DNA of 64,000 bases from Lactarius indigo (taxonomy: Eukaryota; Basidiomycota; Agaricomycetes; Russulales; Russulaceae): contig JAFKAC010000128.1 of the NCBI GenBank assembly GCA_025766275.1, positions 1 to 64,000 of the forward strand, read 5' to 3'. Below, one piece after another: positions 20,955 to 31,076 of the stretch. The notes under the pieces are model-generated. The model did no database searches and had not been told where the DNA came from. It saw only the letters and a program-made list of their open reading frames with translations. The position numbers were made by a program, and so were the translations under genes. Within the stretch, counting starts at the first letter, position 1, and every line of letters begins with the position of its first letter.

Positions 20955-22645
20955 TCAAGTTGCAGCATGGGCCGCTGGGCAGTTGAGCTCATCAAGCGTT
21001 GTAAACATCCCCACTGCATTGGACCACCTGGTATTCTGCTTAGCGAGGAAAGCACGCCGCTGCTCCTCGCTGGCATTTGCCAGCCGGTCCCCCTGGGTCT
21101 GAAAGCCATTCTCCACCCACCGGAAGAGGCCCCCTGCCGCGTACTGAATCAAACAGAAGCGCGTTTCACCAGCCTGAAGGGGGGTGTTGGAGTGCGTGAT
21201 GAGCGCGGAGGGTATGAGCACAGTTGAGCCTGGGGGGAACTCAATCACAAGCCCAAAGTCCCAAAGGATGATGTGGCCGCCTTCCTTTGGGTTAAAGGAG
21301 CCCAGGGGGGTGATGGAGCACCACCCCTGTGCAAGATTGCCGTCGTCGGTGTGGGGGAAGGAAACAGACTGCTCCCCGAGGTTGAAGGTGCGGCAGGGGA
21401 AGGCCCCAACCTTGGAGTCATAGGGGCGACGAAGCCTGAGCCCCTCATCTTGACAAAGGTCACGGCTTGCTCGCAGCTCCTCCAGCGTGGCCACCATGTA
21501 CCCAAAGTTCCTTGCCCCATAGATTTGGAAGGCACCTAGGCGTCCATAAGCTACGGCTCATCTGCAACTTGGGGACTTACTGCTTCCAAAGCTACAGATG
21601 CGCTGGATCGAAGGGACCTCCATGAGGCGCTCCAGCACGGCCTCATTATCCCCTTGATGCGCCAGGTAGCCAGGCTCCTACAAACAGATGGAGGGCACCG
21701 GGCCAGGGGAGAAAGGTGAGAGCCTACCTCTTGCCCACCCCCGAAAGAAATCCCGTGGGCCACGCAGGGAAAGGTGCCACGCCGGTGAGAGGACACCTTG
21801 CCGGTGAGGGACATTTGCCCCGCCGCAACCCTGAGGGCATCAAAGGCCTCACCCTTGGCAGCCTCCCAGCCCTGGCCGCGGGGCTGGCCAACAAGCACCC
21901 CGATAATGCGCCTCTCCCTATCAAGGAGGGGGTGGGTTTGCCTGGGCAGCGCTATTGAGCAACCTGAAAAAAAAGACACCATGCATTACGCACCTGCCGT
22001 CCCAAGGAAAGCAAGTCATGCCATATTCGCCTATGAGCTCCCCCACTGCGTATACTCGCCTTGGCATGCCGGTGGCTTTTCTTCCAATCCAGCCTGGCTT
22101 CGTAACCCGCACGCCCACGCCCATGCTGAAGGGCAGCTCCAGGGACTCTGCAGCTGCCTCAGCACGGCGCTTCTTTGCGACCTGTTTAAGGCCTGGGCCA
22201 GAGCCAGCTGCAGCCTGCTGTATGGAGCGCTTTTTATTCCGCCGGTCCTTCTTCCGTACCTTTTCCTTCTCGTGCCTGGAGAGCGGGGCTGTAGCTGGCA
22301 GTGCAGAGCTGGGTGGCTCAGGCAAGCGAGGGGGTTGCTGCAGGCGCCCAGGGGGGAGCTCGGGGGGTTCACCCTGGGAGTCAGAGGGCTCACAGTCAGT
22401 GAGGGGGCCGTCGAGAGCCTCCCGGACCAGCTTGGCATGAAGATAGTCACTGATGGAGATAGAAGCGCCCGTAAGCGTGCAGCCCAAAGGCGCCACATAG
22501 ACACTCGGTTCTAAAGGGGGAGCGTTAGCCTGCATGGGAGGGCAGGGGGCACATCCTGAGGGGGTTGGGGTGTGTTTAGGGGGGTGTGACACCTACCAAC
22601 TTTGACAGCCCGAAGCTGTAGAGGGTTCTTGGGCGAGTGCTCCAT
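20955..22645 (-). CDS. TET/JBP-like 2-oxoglutarate/Fe(II) dioxygenase
   Basis: Five minus-strand exons fit one frame: 22645-22597, 22556-21994, 21941-21728, 21677-21591 and 21550-20955, with introns of 40-52 bp. The protein has a proline-rich and basic N-terminus (KKDRRNKKR), then motifs FPWDGR, DRERRIIGVLVGQP, HRRGTFP, and a double-stranded beta-helix core with FPHTDDGN (H-x-D iron ligands), ALITHSN (distal His) and GETRF (Arg for 2-oxoglutarate). The layout matches the basidiomycete TET/JBP family, which oxidises 5-methylcytosine and has expanded along with transposons. All predicted catalytic residues are present and no stop interrupts the model, so it may be functional. The start is uncertain: a further minus-strand exon (MTSRSSSPDS..., 22950-22796) preceded by a TATA-like box may be the true first exon. 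Confidence 0.72.
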
Positions 22646-22795
22646 CTGTCTAGTTTGGTGGCTTGGAAAAATGGTAGGTGGCACAGTGTGGCGCAAGGGG
22701 GCATTTCAGACTCCGCTTGAAAGACTCTGTCTTGCTGATTTGAGCAGCTAGAGTTAAACAGCTATTAACTAATAAAGTTGATTAAATAATACCCC

Positions 22796-22950
22796 TCACG
22801 TTTTTTGGCGGGGTGTCTTGAGCTTTCCTCTCTCTCTGGGAAGTTCTTCGGACGAAGCCCTCTCCAAGTGGCTGTTGGGATTGTGGCTTCCATGGCCTTT
22901 TTTGCGGCGCGTATATGCGCTGTCTGGGGAGGATGATCGCGAGGTCATGG
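22796..22950 (-). CDS. Short basic ORF, possible first exon of the dioxygenase gene
   Basis: ATG at about 22950 opens a 50-codon frame rich in Ser, Arg and Lys (MTSRSSSPDSAYTRRKK...). A TATA-like stretch (atatatag) lies about 120 bp upstream. A GTGAGG donor near its end could splice into the dioxygenase exons, but no unique join is evident. Either a separate small protein or a lost exon. Confidence 0.3.
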
Positions 22951-23129
22951 TTGAGTGATAAGAAAATCGAGTGCGCATATACTTATCTTGTGTCTTTTTG
23001 AACCCCCAAGCCTGCCCCAAAGTTTTATGTGGTGGCATGTGATCGTGCTGCGTGCAATTGACAGTTGGTTCTATATATGGAAGCAACATTACTACTTTAA
23101 GGGCTCGAGTGGGGCGAGGTCCTTCTCCT

Positions 23130-23811
23130 CTAAGACGAAGTCGCGAGAGTTGTCGCCAAACGTACCCATTGGCCTTCTTCAGTGGGACGAGACAACGGGT
23201 TGCGTGGCGACAGCAGGGCAACACGCTGCTCCAGGGGGACCAGGCATGGGGCTAGGCGGGTGAAGACGGTAACGAGGCCGCGCACAGTGCGAGTGACGTC
23301 GGAGAGATTACCTTCCAGGAAAATGAACCCTGGGATACCTGCGCGGGCAAAAACTGACGCGACGCCCGGTTTATCGCCTAGGCTTGCGCGCCGGGTTATC
23401 TGCATTACGAGGTTGCTCTCATGTCCTGGATAGAAGGTGTGAGATCGCGTAAAGTGGCTAGCTGGACCACGTACCTTTACACGAACTGACCACAGATGAG
23501 GATCGTGCTCCCGGGGTACGAGATAATGTCTTGGGACACCCTCGTCATAGTTCGCGGCTGCGTGGGTAGACCTCCGAGTGACACCAGCTCGCATCTCCAA
23601 TGTTTGTTTGGTGAAATTCGTTGGCGCGGGAGAGGTGAGCCTCGAACCCCAGTCCGATGTAGCTTCTTCGACATCGTCATTGAAAAATAGATCTACGTAC
23701 GATTAAGACACAACGGGGGACCAATCCTACTGACTCACCGAGTTCTTCGTCTTCGAACTCCTCCTCTTCCTCGCTATCTACAGTGGCCTCGAGATCAAAA
23801 AAGTCGTGTAC
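23130..23811 (-). pseudogene. SPT5: Spt5-like protein, N-terminal part (truncated)
   Basis: Exons on the minus strand: about 23811-23739, 23692-23471, and from 23425 down. They encode an acidic stretch (FFDLEATVDSEEEEE), then DPHLWSVRVK and, after the intron, HESNLVMQITRR...GVASVFARAGIPGFIFLEG, the NGN-domain pattern of the elongation factor Spt5, followed by the RGLVTVFTR and EEGQWVR motifs that precede the first KOW motif. The frame then ends in unrelated residues (stop at 23130), so all KOW domains are missing. It parallels the longer Spt5-like gene at 45.4-47.9 kb. Spt5 proper binds RNA polymerase II; the role of such paralogues is not established. Confidence 0.75.
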
Positions 23812-24104
23812 CTATATGATTGAGTGAATGTTCGGACGGTTTGTCAAGATTCATGAGTACGCACTGTGAATTGGGACATAGTTGCGACGGTGGTGTTGTA
23901 GATGAGTAGTCACGCTCACAATTATGAAATACTAACCGCCATGCTCCACACACGCTTATGCCTCGTGGATTTTGTCCACAATACATGTTGTCTGCATTAT
24001 TCTAGACGCATTCGCGATCACCCACGCTCCATTGAATTCATCTATTTTATCTATGTTACGCTAAGTATCTAAGGATGTCATAGAGTGAGTGTGGTGGAAG
24101 GGAG

Positions 24105-24388
24105 ATAGAGGGAAGGCGCGTATGTATGGTGACGGAGGAAGGGAGACGGAGAAAAGGGTGTTCGGGAGTGCCCGAACATGGTAATATAGTGCGCTACTCC
24201 GGGTGCGTCCTAAATCCTGCACGTGATAGATCTGCCACAGGCTCACCGGCATATGCCAAGGTCGCCACAGCACGTGCAGGCTTTGGGACGCACCCGGAGT
24301 AGCGCACTATATTACCATGTTCGGGCACTCCCGAACACCCTTTCCTCCGTCTCCCTTCCTCTGTCACCATACATACGCACCTTTCCTC
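24105..24388. mobile_element. Foldback/MITE-like hairpin element
   Basis: Arms of about 110 bp (24105-24224 and 24271-24388) are nearly perfect inverted repeats around a loop of about 46 bp (24225-24270). Matching landmarks are gcgtatgtatggtgac against gtcaccatacatacgc, gtgttcgggagtgcccgaac against its complement, and tgcacgtg against cacgtgca at the loop. The structure could fold into a long hairpin or arise from a foldback transposon. It lies in the 3' end of the DUF6589 pseudogene and replaces its natural C-terminus. A target duplication was not identified. Confidence 0.8.
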
Positions 24389-26677
24389 GTGAAACACATG
24401 CCTAAACAAGCTAAGTCGCGTCAAACCACACGTGCCTGATGACTGCATGTATGCACGCAGCCTCTCAATTGTTGCGGTCATATCCGGAGGCGTATGTTTG
24501 AGGGTGCGGTTTGTAAGTTGAAACGCGGACTCGACCATGACATGGCAGCTCCTGAACACCTCAATGGGAGGCGGTTGCTTGCAGATGTAGTCGATGTTGC
24601 TATTCGGGCCACTCCCCGAATAAATGACCTGGAAGCCGGCGATGGTAAGTCTTAGTTTGTAACGCTTGTCTGCTCACCTTTGTATATAGATTATTCCGCT
24701 CTACCAACCAGTCAACAGGTCGGAGGGCGTTGGGCTTCCCCGTTGGGTTACGCAACAAATTCATGAGGACAAGATGGCTGTCGTTTTCAAATGAGCACCC
24801 CAACTCGCTGGCTTCCGCATGGAACTCACCTCAGAGCAGGAGGATACACCTCGTGTAAGTTCTTCATGAACCTTGCCAATTGCGACGCGTGCTTATGTTT
24901 TCCTGTGGCGCAGAAGATATATATCCATGGCAGGAACGAGGCCTCAACACGACCAACATCCCCAGCGTTCATGGCATTACAGAGGTCAACGTAGAGGAGG
25001 TAATCCCGGTTTCGCAGGGTCTGGTTCTCGAATTGTTGATCTCTTTCGGCTTCAGGTTTTGTGCGCGACTGTGATAGGCCCTCCATCGTCGCCGCATACT
25101 TCCGAACGATCTCTTCGGAAATCTTGGCAACTAGGCCCCAGTCCGGCTTTGATTCTGCGAATGCCTCAAGAGATGTCCATTTTTCTGGACCCAGTGCAGA
25201 GACCTCAAGCCTGCCAGCACTCAAGGATGGTGGCGCGTAGTTCATGATGGACCGCATCACGCATCCAGCGAAAGCCTGGCTTAGTGGCCATAATGCCAGC
25301 CTCGCGGGGCCGTAGAATCCCCACATGCTGGTACGTGCTGTTTAAGTCACTGCGCCCTTCCTTTTCCCGAAGATAAGTCCTCCGCAGAGCACCCACGCAG
25401 GCCATCTTATAATGAAATAGCCCCAACAGGAAGATGGCGAACTGAAACCAGTTTTTAGGTGTGTCTTCTATGCGTCGAGAGTCCCTGATCGTATCCAGGC
25501 GTTCCTTCGCCAAGGGATCTCCGTGGACGAAGGGTACAAACTCAGATATGTCAACATTTCCACCGGTCGAGAACCCAGGACCGGTAGCGCCACCTAGACC
25601 ACCTTGCTGGAGTAAGTTTTCCATAACTTCAATACTTCCGTCGACTGGTTACTGTTTAATCTTCATGGACCTCATAGGTATCCGCTCTGTCCTTGTCAGT
25701 GAAATCGCGAGGACTGAGTCAATCGTCCCAAGGCTCTTGGACGGTTTTCCAAAATACTGGCCATGGTTCACCAGGATTTCTTGTACGTGCCACGCGAATG
25801 CCTCTTGCTGTGGACTGATGTCTCTTCCAGGGCTTGGTTGATTGTGGCGGTCTGTCAGGTGGTATTTCACCAGATCAAATTCGTCGAATACCGCGGGTGT
25901 GGCCAGGGGTGAAGGATTTCGAGGGCCCTTCTTCCACAGTTCCTCAAAACACCGCAGCACTTCAATATCTTCGACGCCCACAAGTGGTATTGCTGTAGCA
26001 GATGTAGCGCTCACGAATGATGGCCGGTGAGTGAGCGTTGGTTCGGAAGTCTTGAGATTGGTATCAAAATTGTCATAGGCAATGGCCGCTTTGAGCGAGC
26101 GAAGACGGCCTTTGATCCCATGTGTACTGCCGTTTGACATTGACTTCACGGCCCTCTGGATGAACTTGATACTTATTGACAGACCTGCGTGCGTGGGGGC
26201 TTCAATGGCACGCTGAGGGACATTCGCCGAGTGTACGAAGATCCCCACGATGCTCTGTAAGTGATTGCAGTCTTTGTTCGCGCTCTTAAGGATGATACTG
26301 GCACAGACAACCGTTTTCTAATGAAGTTGGAGTACGCTGTGTGTAAGTAAACAATATGTGATGTTGTTCAAATGGAGCTGCGACGCACAATGACCCGAAG
26401 GGCTATGTTCTTTGCAGATACATCTTTCTGCGTTCTCTTCCGAGGGCGCCTCAAGTTGTCTTCCGAATCCGAATCCAAGCCAATACCAGCATCACTTTCA
26501 GTCTTGCTGGCAGGCGTTTCTTCACCGAGCTCTCCAAGATTTCTTTCGGATTCATCAAAGACCCCATGCAAGTCGACGGCCATGGGGTCAACTATGTGAC
26601 ATGGATCCCGCTTGTCGAGTGTGCCAAGTAAGGTGAATATGAATGCCCACAGAGTCGGGGCAACATGCCGAATCTTT
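24194..26677 (-). pseudogene. DUF6589 gene, 3' part, broken
   Basis: Minus-strand exons carry typical DUF6589 motifs in order: HVAPTLWAFIFTLLG (26.66 kb), SIVGIFVHSANVPQRAIEA (26.25 kb), SVLAISLTRTERIPMRSMKIKQ (25.7 kb), VHGDPLAKERLDTIRDSRRIEDT, LRNRDYLLYVDLCNAMNAGDVGRVEASF (25.0 kb), NPTGKPNALRPVDWLVERNN (24.7 kb) and SAFQLTNRTLKH (24.5 kb). Introns at 24778-24829 and 24629-24677 are intact. Damage: in-frame TAA at 25649-25651 right after KIKQ, one extra base near 25215 (after ECWQ), and a C-terminus running into the hairpin element (stop 24194). Upstream the gene is cut by the second copia element. The domain's function is unknown; such genes are common near basidiomycete transposons. Confidence 0.85.
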
Positions 26678-27219
26678 TGTTGAAGCGCAGAACTAACAAG
26701 CAAGAGATAAGCTTGGACAGCTAGTAGGACAAGTTAACTTCAGAGGTGAAGGGAACTCTATTACAACTGCATACCTAGTAGGACAAGTTACTATAAAGAA
26801 GCAACGCCTATGAGTAAAGGTAATAAGAGAAGTAAAGAGAAAGGAACTTACACTTCAGAGGTGAAGGGAACTCTGAAGTGTAGAGGCGAAAACAGCAGTC
26901 CTTATATACAGGACGCTTAGCTAATAATGGTCTGTGCGCACTGGTGACCCAAACACAATACAGGTGGTCCGTGTGCCAGAGGGAGAAATGCCATTGGATG
27001 GCAGAGAACAATAGCTGCCTAAAGCAGACAATACCGGTAACTTGACAATAGAAAGAACAATAAGAACCATATATGGATCTAACAATAAAGATAAACAAAA
27101 GCGGTCCGTATGAGTCCGGAGTGTCCATAAGTCCATAAGGGACAGATACCGTATTTAGTATGTGGGCTGACTCAATCAGATCCCATGAGACATGTGACTT
27201 TAACAGTCGCGTCTCAACA
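26678..27219 (-). repeat. 3' LTR of copia element 2
   Basis: 542 bp. In element orientation it starts TGTTGAGACGCG and ends GCGCTTCAACA. It contains a 22-bp direct repeat (26738-26759 and 26853-26874) and a TATATAAGG box. A purine-rich tract (catggaggga) precedes it at about 27220-27229. Confidence 0.93.
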
Positions 27220-27568
27220 TCCCTCCATGATAGAGACAGTCCACAAGAGTGGTGTAAGCATTGAGTGAAAGTGCCTTGGCAGGACACTTTCTTGCTTTAC
27301 TGTTACTATGAGAAATGTTTCGATTCTCTGGTTAGAGAGAATCTATGTACGCAGAAGTCCTGATAAAGGACAACTTTTTGGAGGTCTTCATGCACTGCTC
27401 TATGAGGATAATGTAGTTCTAAAGAACTACTTTTTGAAGAGCCATGAGCTGGGAGATAAGATGGAACAGGTCCAACTTCTTCAGTTCTTTAAGAAGGGTT
27501 TTTCTTAGCTATTAAACTAGGAAGTCTGTTGCAAGTATACACAACAGTTCGACGTCCTAGAACCCATC
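27220..27568 (-). other. 3' untranslated region of copia element 2
   Basis: About 350 bp between the pol stop and the 3' LTR. It is rich in A/G in element orientation near the LTR (polypurine tract). A 66-codon frame on the opposite strand (27308-27508) is probably fortuitous. Confidence 0.5.
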
Positions 27569-30478
27569 TTACACTATTCCTAGATCAGCAACCATTTTTT
27601 CAAAGGGTTCTCTGGGCAGTGACTTAGTAAGTCCATCTGCAACCATTTCCCCTGTGGGTGTACGTATCAGGTGTATGACCTTGTTTTCTACGTATTCCCT
27701 GACTACATGGTGCTTGATCAGGATGTGTTTGGAACGTCTCCCAGTGACAGGGTTGAGAGCTAGATCCACAGCACCCTTATTGTCACAGTGCAGAGGGATG
27801 GGGGAGGATACCTCATACCCCAATTCTCCAAGGAAGGTGGCGTACCACTGAGCCTGATTAGAGGCATCTGAGAGGCTCATGTATTCTGCCTCAGTGGTAG
27901 ACTGCGCAATTGTCTTTTGCTTTCTGGTACACCAAGAGATGGCTCCATTTGCAAGCAGGTAGACAAAACCTGAAGTGGAGTGCTTTTCTTCCTGATCTCC
28001 CCAGGAAGCGTCACAATAGCCATGAAGGCCTTCACCACCATTGTTGTTCCCTCCAGCATAGCGTAGTGAGTAGTCCTTGGTGCTATTAAGATAGGCTAGG
28101 ACATACTTGGCTAGGCGTAAATGCTGGGGTGAGGGGTTGGAAGCAAATTGGCTAAGGCGCGCAACAGCGAAGGAAATATCAGGTCTGCTTCCAATCTGCG
28201 CATATAGCAGAGACCCAATAATCTGTTGATACTTCTTAATCTCAGAAGTAGAGGCCTGATCTGTGTGCTTGATCAAGTGTGCCTCGGCGCCAGAGGGAAG
28301 AGGGGTATATACTGGATTGGAATCAGACATTCCAAAGCGTTCCACTACATCGCAGATGTAATCTGACTGGTTGATTTCCATGGTGCGATTAGCACGATCT
28401 CTGGTGATGTTAACACCAAGATAAGACTGGATTTCTCCCAGATCGGTCATCTCATATCGACTAGATAGAGAAGCCTTCAGATCATTGATCTTTGATAAGG
28501 AACTTCCGAGTATAGTGATGTCATCTACATATAAGATCATGAAAAGTGTATCACCCCCCTCTTGAAGATGATACACGTATACTCCTGCATCAGAGTACGT
28601 CCGCGTGAAGCCTAGGTCGACTAAGACCCCATGGAACTGCACATTCCATGCGCGGGAAGCTTGTTTCAGGCCATAGAGGGCCTTCTGTAGCCGGCACACA
28701 AGGTGCTCGGAGCCAGCTGTGACGAAACCGACTGGTTGCTCCATGTAAATTTCTTCCTCCAGTTCCCCATGAAGGAATGCCAATTTGACATCCATCTGGT
28801 GAATATGCCAATCTTCAAGCGTAGCCAACGCGAGAAGGAGTCGCAAGGACTCAAAGCGGGCAACTGGGGAGAAAGTTTCGTCAAAGTCCACCCCCTCTAG
28901 TTGGGTGAACCCTTTTGCCACTAGCCTAGCACGAAAGCGTCCATCTGCTTTCTTCTTAAACACCCATTTACACTTAACCACCTTCCTTCCTTCAGGAAGG
29001 GGTTCAAGCCTCCAGACATCAAGCTTGTCGAGAGCATCCAGTTCATACTGGCATGCTTCAAGCCAATCGGCAGCTTGATCAGACTCCATGGCTTGCTTAA
29101 AGGTCTGCGGGTCCTTGTAGCCAGGGACCTCAGCAGCGTTCAGCAAGTCCATCATTCCCAGTCTGCTACTCCCAGGCACAAATTCATCGTTCTCCTCTGT
29201 GTAGTAGCGAGGATTTGTGAATCGTACCCTTGTCCCACGCCTTGGGCGAGGGGGTGAAGTAACTAGCCCACTCCTTGGAGATCTAGGTGTTTCCCTAGGA
29301 GGGGAGATGTCCCTATTGAAGTTAGGGGCAGGGATGGGGGCAGTTACTACAGGCGGTCTCCCTTGTGAACGAGTGCGGGGGCGCCTTGGAGTGGTGGGAG
29401 CAGGTGCTTGGGATGGAGGAGTGTGATATATTGTCTGGTCTGCGGGGTTTGGAGAAGTGTTGGGGGGTGTGCTAGGCTGTTGTATTGGTACTGCGGGCAC
29501 CTGGACAGGTGGTAAGACAAAGACTGGTGTCTGAGGTGCCGCAGGGGCAACAGCTGGCGTAGGCTGACTAGGCACTACAAAGAATATCTCACCGGCAACA
29601 GCAGCCCCTTTAGCAGGTTCGCCGGACACGGGAGAAGTGATTGGTTGGTTGGAGTGACTAGTCAGGTCACTCAGGGATGGGAAGGTAGCTTCATCAAATG
29701 TAACATCTCGTGAAGAGACGAAGTACCGGCTATGTCTATCCCAGAGTTTGTAACCCTTTGAATTGGGTTCATAGCCCACAAACACGGCTTCCTTTGATTT
29801 AGGATCTAATTTGCGCCGGTTGTGTTCTGGTACATGATAGTAGGCTTTGCAGCCGAATACTCTAAAGTAAGAGACATCTGGGACTGTACCATCCCAGAGC
29901 TCTAGCGGAGTTTTCCACTCATTAGAACGGGTGGGAGTGCGATTGTAGATGTGCACGGCAGTTTGAACTGCTTGTTCCCAAAAGCCAAGGCTAAGACCTG
30001 CATGATGAAGCATGCTGGTGCCTTTCTCCATAATGGTGCGGTTAAACCGCTCGGCTCTCCCGTTCTGTTGTGGAGAATAAGGCATCGTAAGCATATGCTC
30101 AATCCCTTCCTCCAGAAGAATGTCTTTAAGGACATTGTTGACATACTCGCCACCACGATCTGAGTGCAGGGTTTTAATGGGCTTATTTTGTTGTTTTTCA
30201 GCCCATGCCTTGTAGTGTAAGAAGGCACCCGTAAACTCGTCTTTGGACTTCATAGGGATGACAACTGCAGCTTTTGAGAAGTCATCTATGAAGGTGGCAA
30301 AGTATTTGTTGCCCTGGATAGAGTTACTCTGTAGTGGGCCAACAAGGTCACTGTGCACAAGTTCAAGGGATTCTTGTGCACGCTTCTGGGAAGGAGGAAA
30401 AGGTTTGCGGGTGGACTTGCCAAGTTCACACCCATGACAGGGACCTTCTTCCTCAGGGGATTCATTGATGAACAGCAC
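27569..30478 (-). CDS. Copia pol part: integrase, RT, RNase H (969 codons)
   Basis: Downstream part of the element 2 polyprotein. It starts at the end of the pre-integrase zinc region (CHGCELGKSTRKPF), then the integrase core (HSDLVGP; HSDRGGEY; NGRAERFNRT), a proline-rich linker, RVT_2 reverse transcriptase (IYMEQPVGF, LYGLKQASRAWN, YVDDITILG) and RNase H (DASWGD, TEAEYMSL, CDNKGA), ending near KSLPREPFEKM. All catalytic acids are present and no stop interrupts it. It is separated from gag by the nested LTR, so it has no start of its own and is probably not expressed as an active polyprotein. Confidence 0.93.
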   Translation of the reverse strand: MLFINESPEEEGPCHGCELGKSTRKPFPPSQKRAQESLELVHSDLVGPLQSNSIQGNKYFATFIDDFSKAAVVIPMKSKDEFTGAFLHYKAWAEKQQNKPIKTLHSDRGGEYVNNVLKDILLEEGIEHMLTMPYSPQQNGRAERFNRTIMEKGTSMLHHAGLSLGFWEQAVQTAVHIYNRTPTRSNEWKTPLELWDGTVPDVSYFRVFGCKAYYHVPEHNRRKLDPKSKEAVFVGYEPNSKGYKLWDRHSRYFVSSRDVTFDEATFPSLSDLTSHSNQPITSPVSGEPAKGAAVAGEIFFVVPSQPTPAVAPAAPQTPVFVLPPVQVPAVPIQQPSTPPNTSPNPADQTIYHTPPSQAPAPTTPRRPRTRSQGRPPVVTAPIPAPNFNRDISPPRETPRSPRSGLVTSPPRPRRGTRVRFTNPRYYTEENDEFVPGSSRLGMMDLLNAAEVPGYKDPQTFKQAMESDQAADWLEACQYELDALDKLDVWRLEPLPEGRKVVKCKWVFKKKADGRFRARLVAKGFTQLEGVDFDETFSPVARFESLRLLLALATLEDWHIHQMDVKLAFLHGELEEEIYMEQPVGFVTAGSEHLVCRLQKALYGLKQASRAWNVQFHGVLVDLGFTRTYSDAGVYVYHLQEGGDTLFMILYVDDITILGSSLSKINDLKASLSSRYEMTDLGEIQSYLGVNITRDRANRTMEINQSDYICDVVERFGMSDSNPVYTPLPSGAEAHLIKHTDQASTSEIKKYQQIIGSLLYAQIGSRPDISFAVARLSQFASNPSPQHLRLAKYVLAYLNSTKDYSLRYAGGNNNGGEGLHGYCDASWGDQEEKHSTSGFVYLLANGAISWCTRKQKTIAQSTTEAEYMSLSDASNQAQWYATFLGELGYEVSSPIPLHCDNKGAVDLALNPVTGRRSKHILIKHHVVREYVENKVIHLIRTPTGEMVADGLTKSLPREPFEKMVADLGIV

Positions 30479-31071
30479 ACATGGATAGCTTACTCACAGA
30501 GGGACAAAGTGTTCTGTGGTGAGACAAGCTGGGTGGCTGGAAGCAGCAACAGGAAAGTCTAGCAAGGTAAAGCAAGGTGTCTGGCACACAGCAGTGAGAG
30601 AACTGATAATGGTATTATAGAGGAGAAGACATACCTGGCACACAGCAGTGAGAGAACTGATGTGGACCAGGGCGTACAAGCAGTCTACTTATACTGTACA
30701 GAGCCGTGACACTAGTATAAGGGAAGTAACTACAGGTCACAGAGTACAAGGAGCGCATTGTTCTACAACAGGACAAAGGAGTGTGCATATGGAGAACAAG
30801 GCGTATAGAACAAGAAGGGTCCAGACTAAGATGATGACATCACAATAAAGATATATCTAAAGGAAGAACAAAGACGTAGTACAATGACAAGTCTAGAGGA
30901 GTCCGTATGATGTCATAGTACATGATGTCATGGGTGACGCAATGATAAGTTAATAGATTGTACAGATCAAAACAGTATCTAATCTACAAGTCCTATATCT
31001 AATCTAAAGCAGTCCATGCTGCAAGTCCGGTCCGTACGAGCCGCTAAGTGCGCAAGGGTCACTTATCAACA
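30466..31071 (-). mobile_element. Solo LTR of the element 1 family, nested in element 2
   Basis: 606 bp similar along its whole length to the 619-bp LTR of element 1, in minus orientation, with clear scattered differences (I estimate about one base in ten). It includes the internal repeat ending in the complement of CTGTGTGCCAG. It is flanked by ttcat at 30461-30465 and 31072-31076. Solo LTRs arise by recombination between the two LTRs of a full element. Removing it and one target copy would join gag to pol in frame, as seen from the codons on both sides. Confidence 0.95.
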
Positions 31072-31076
31072 TTCAT

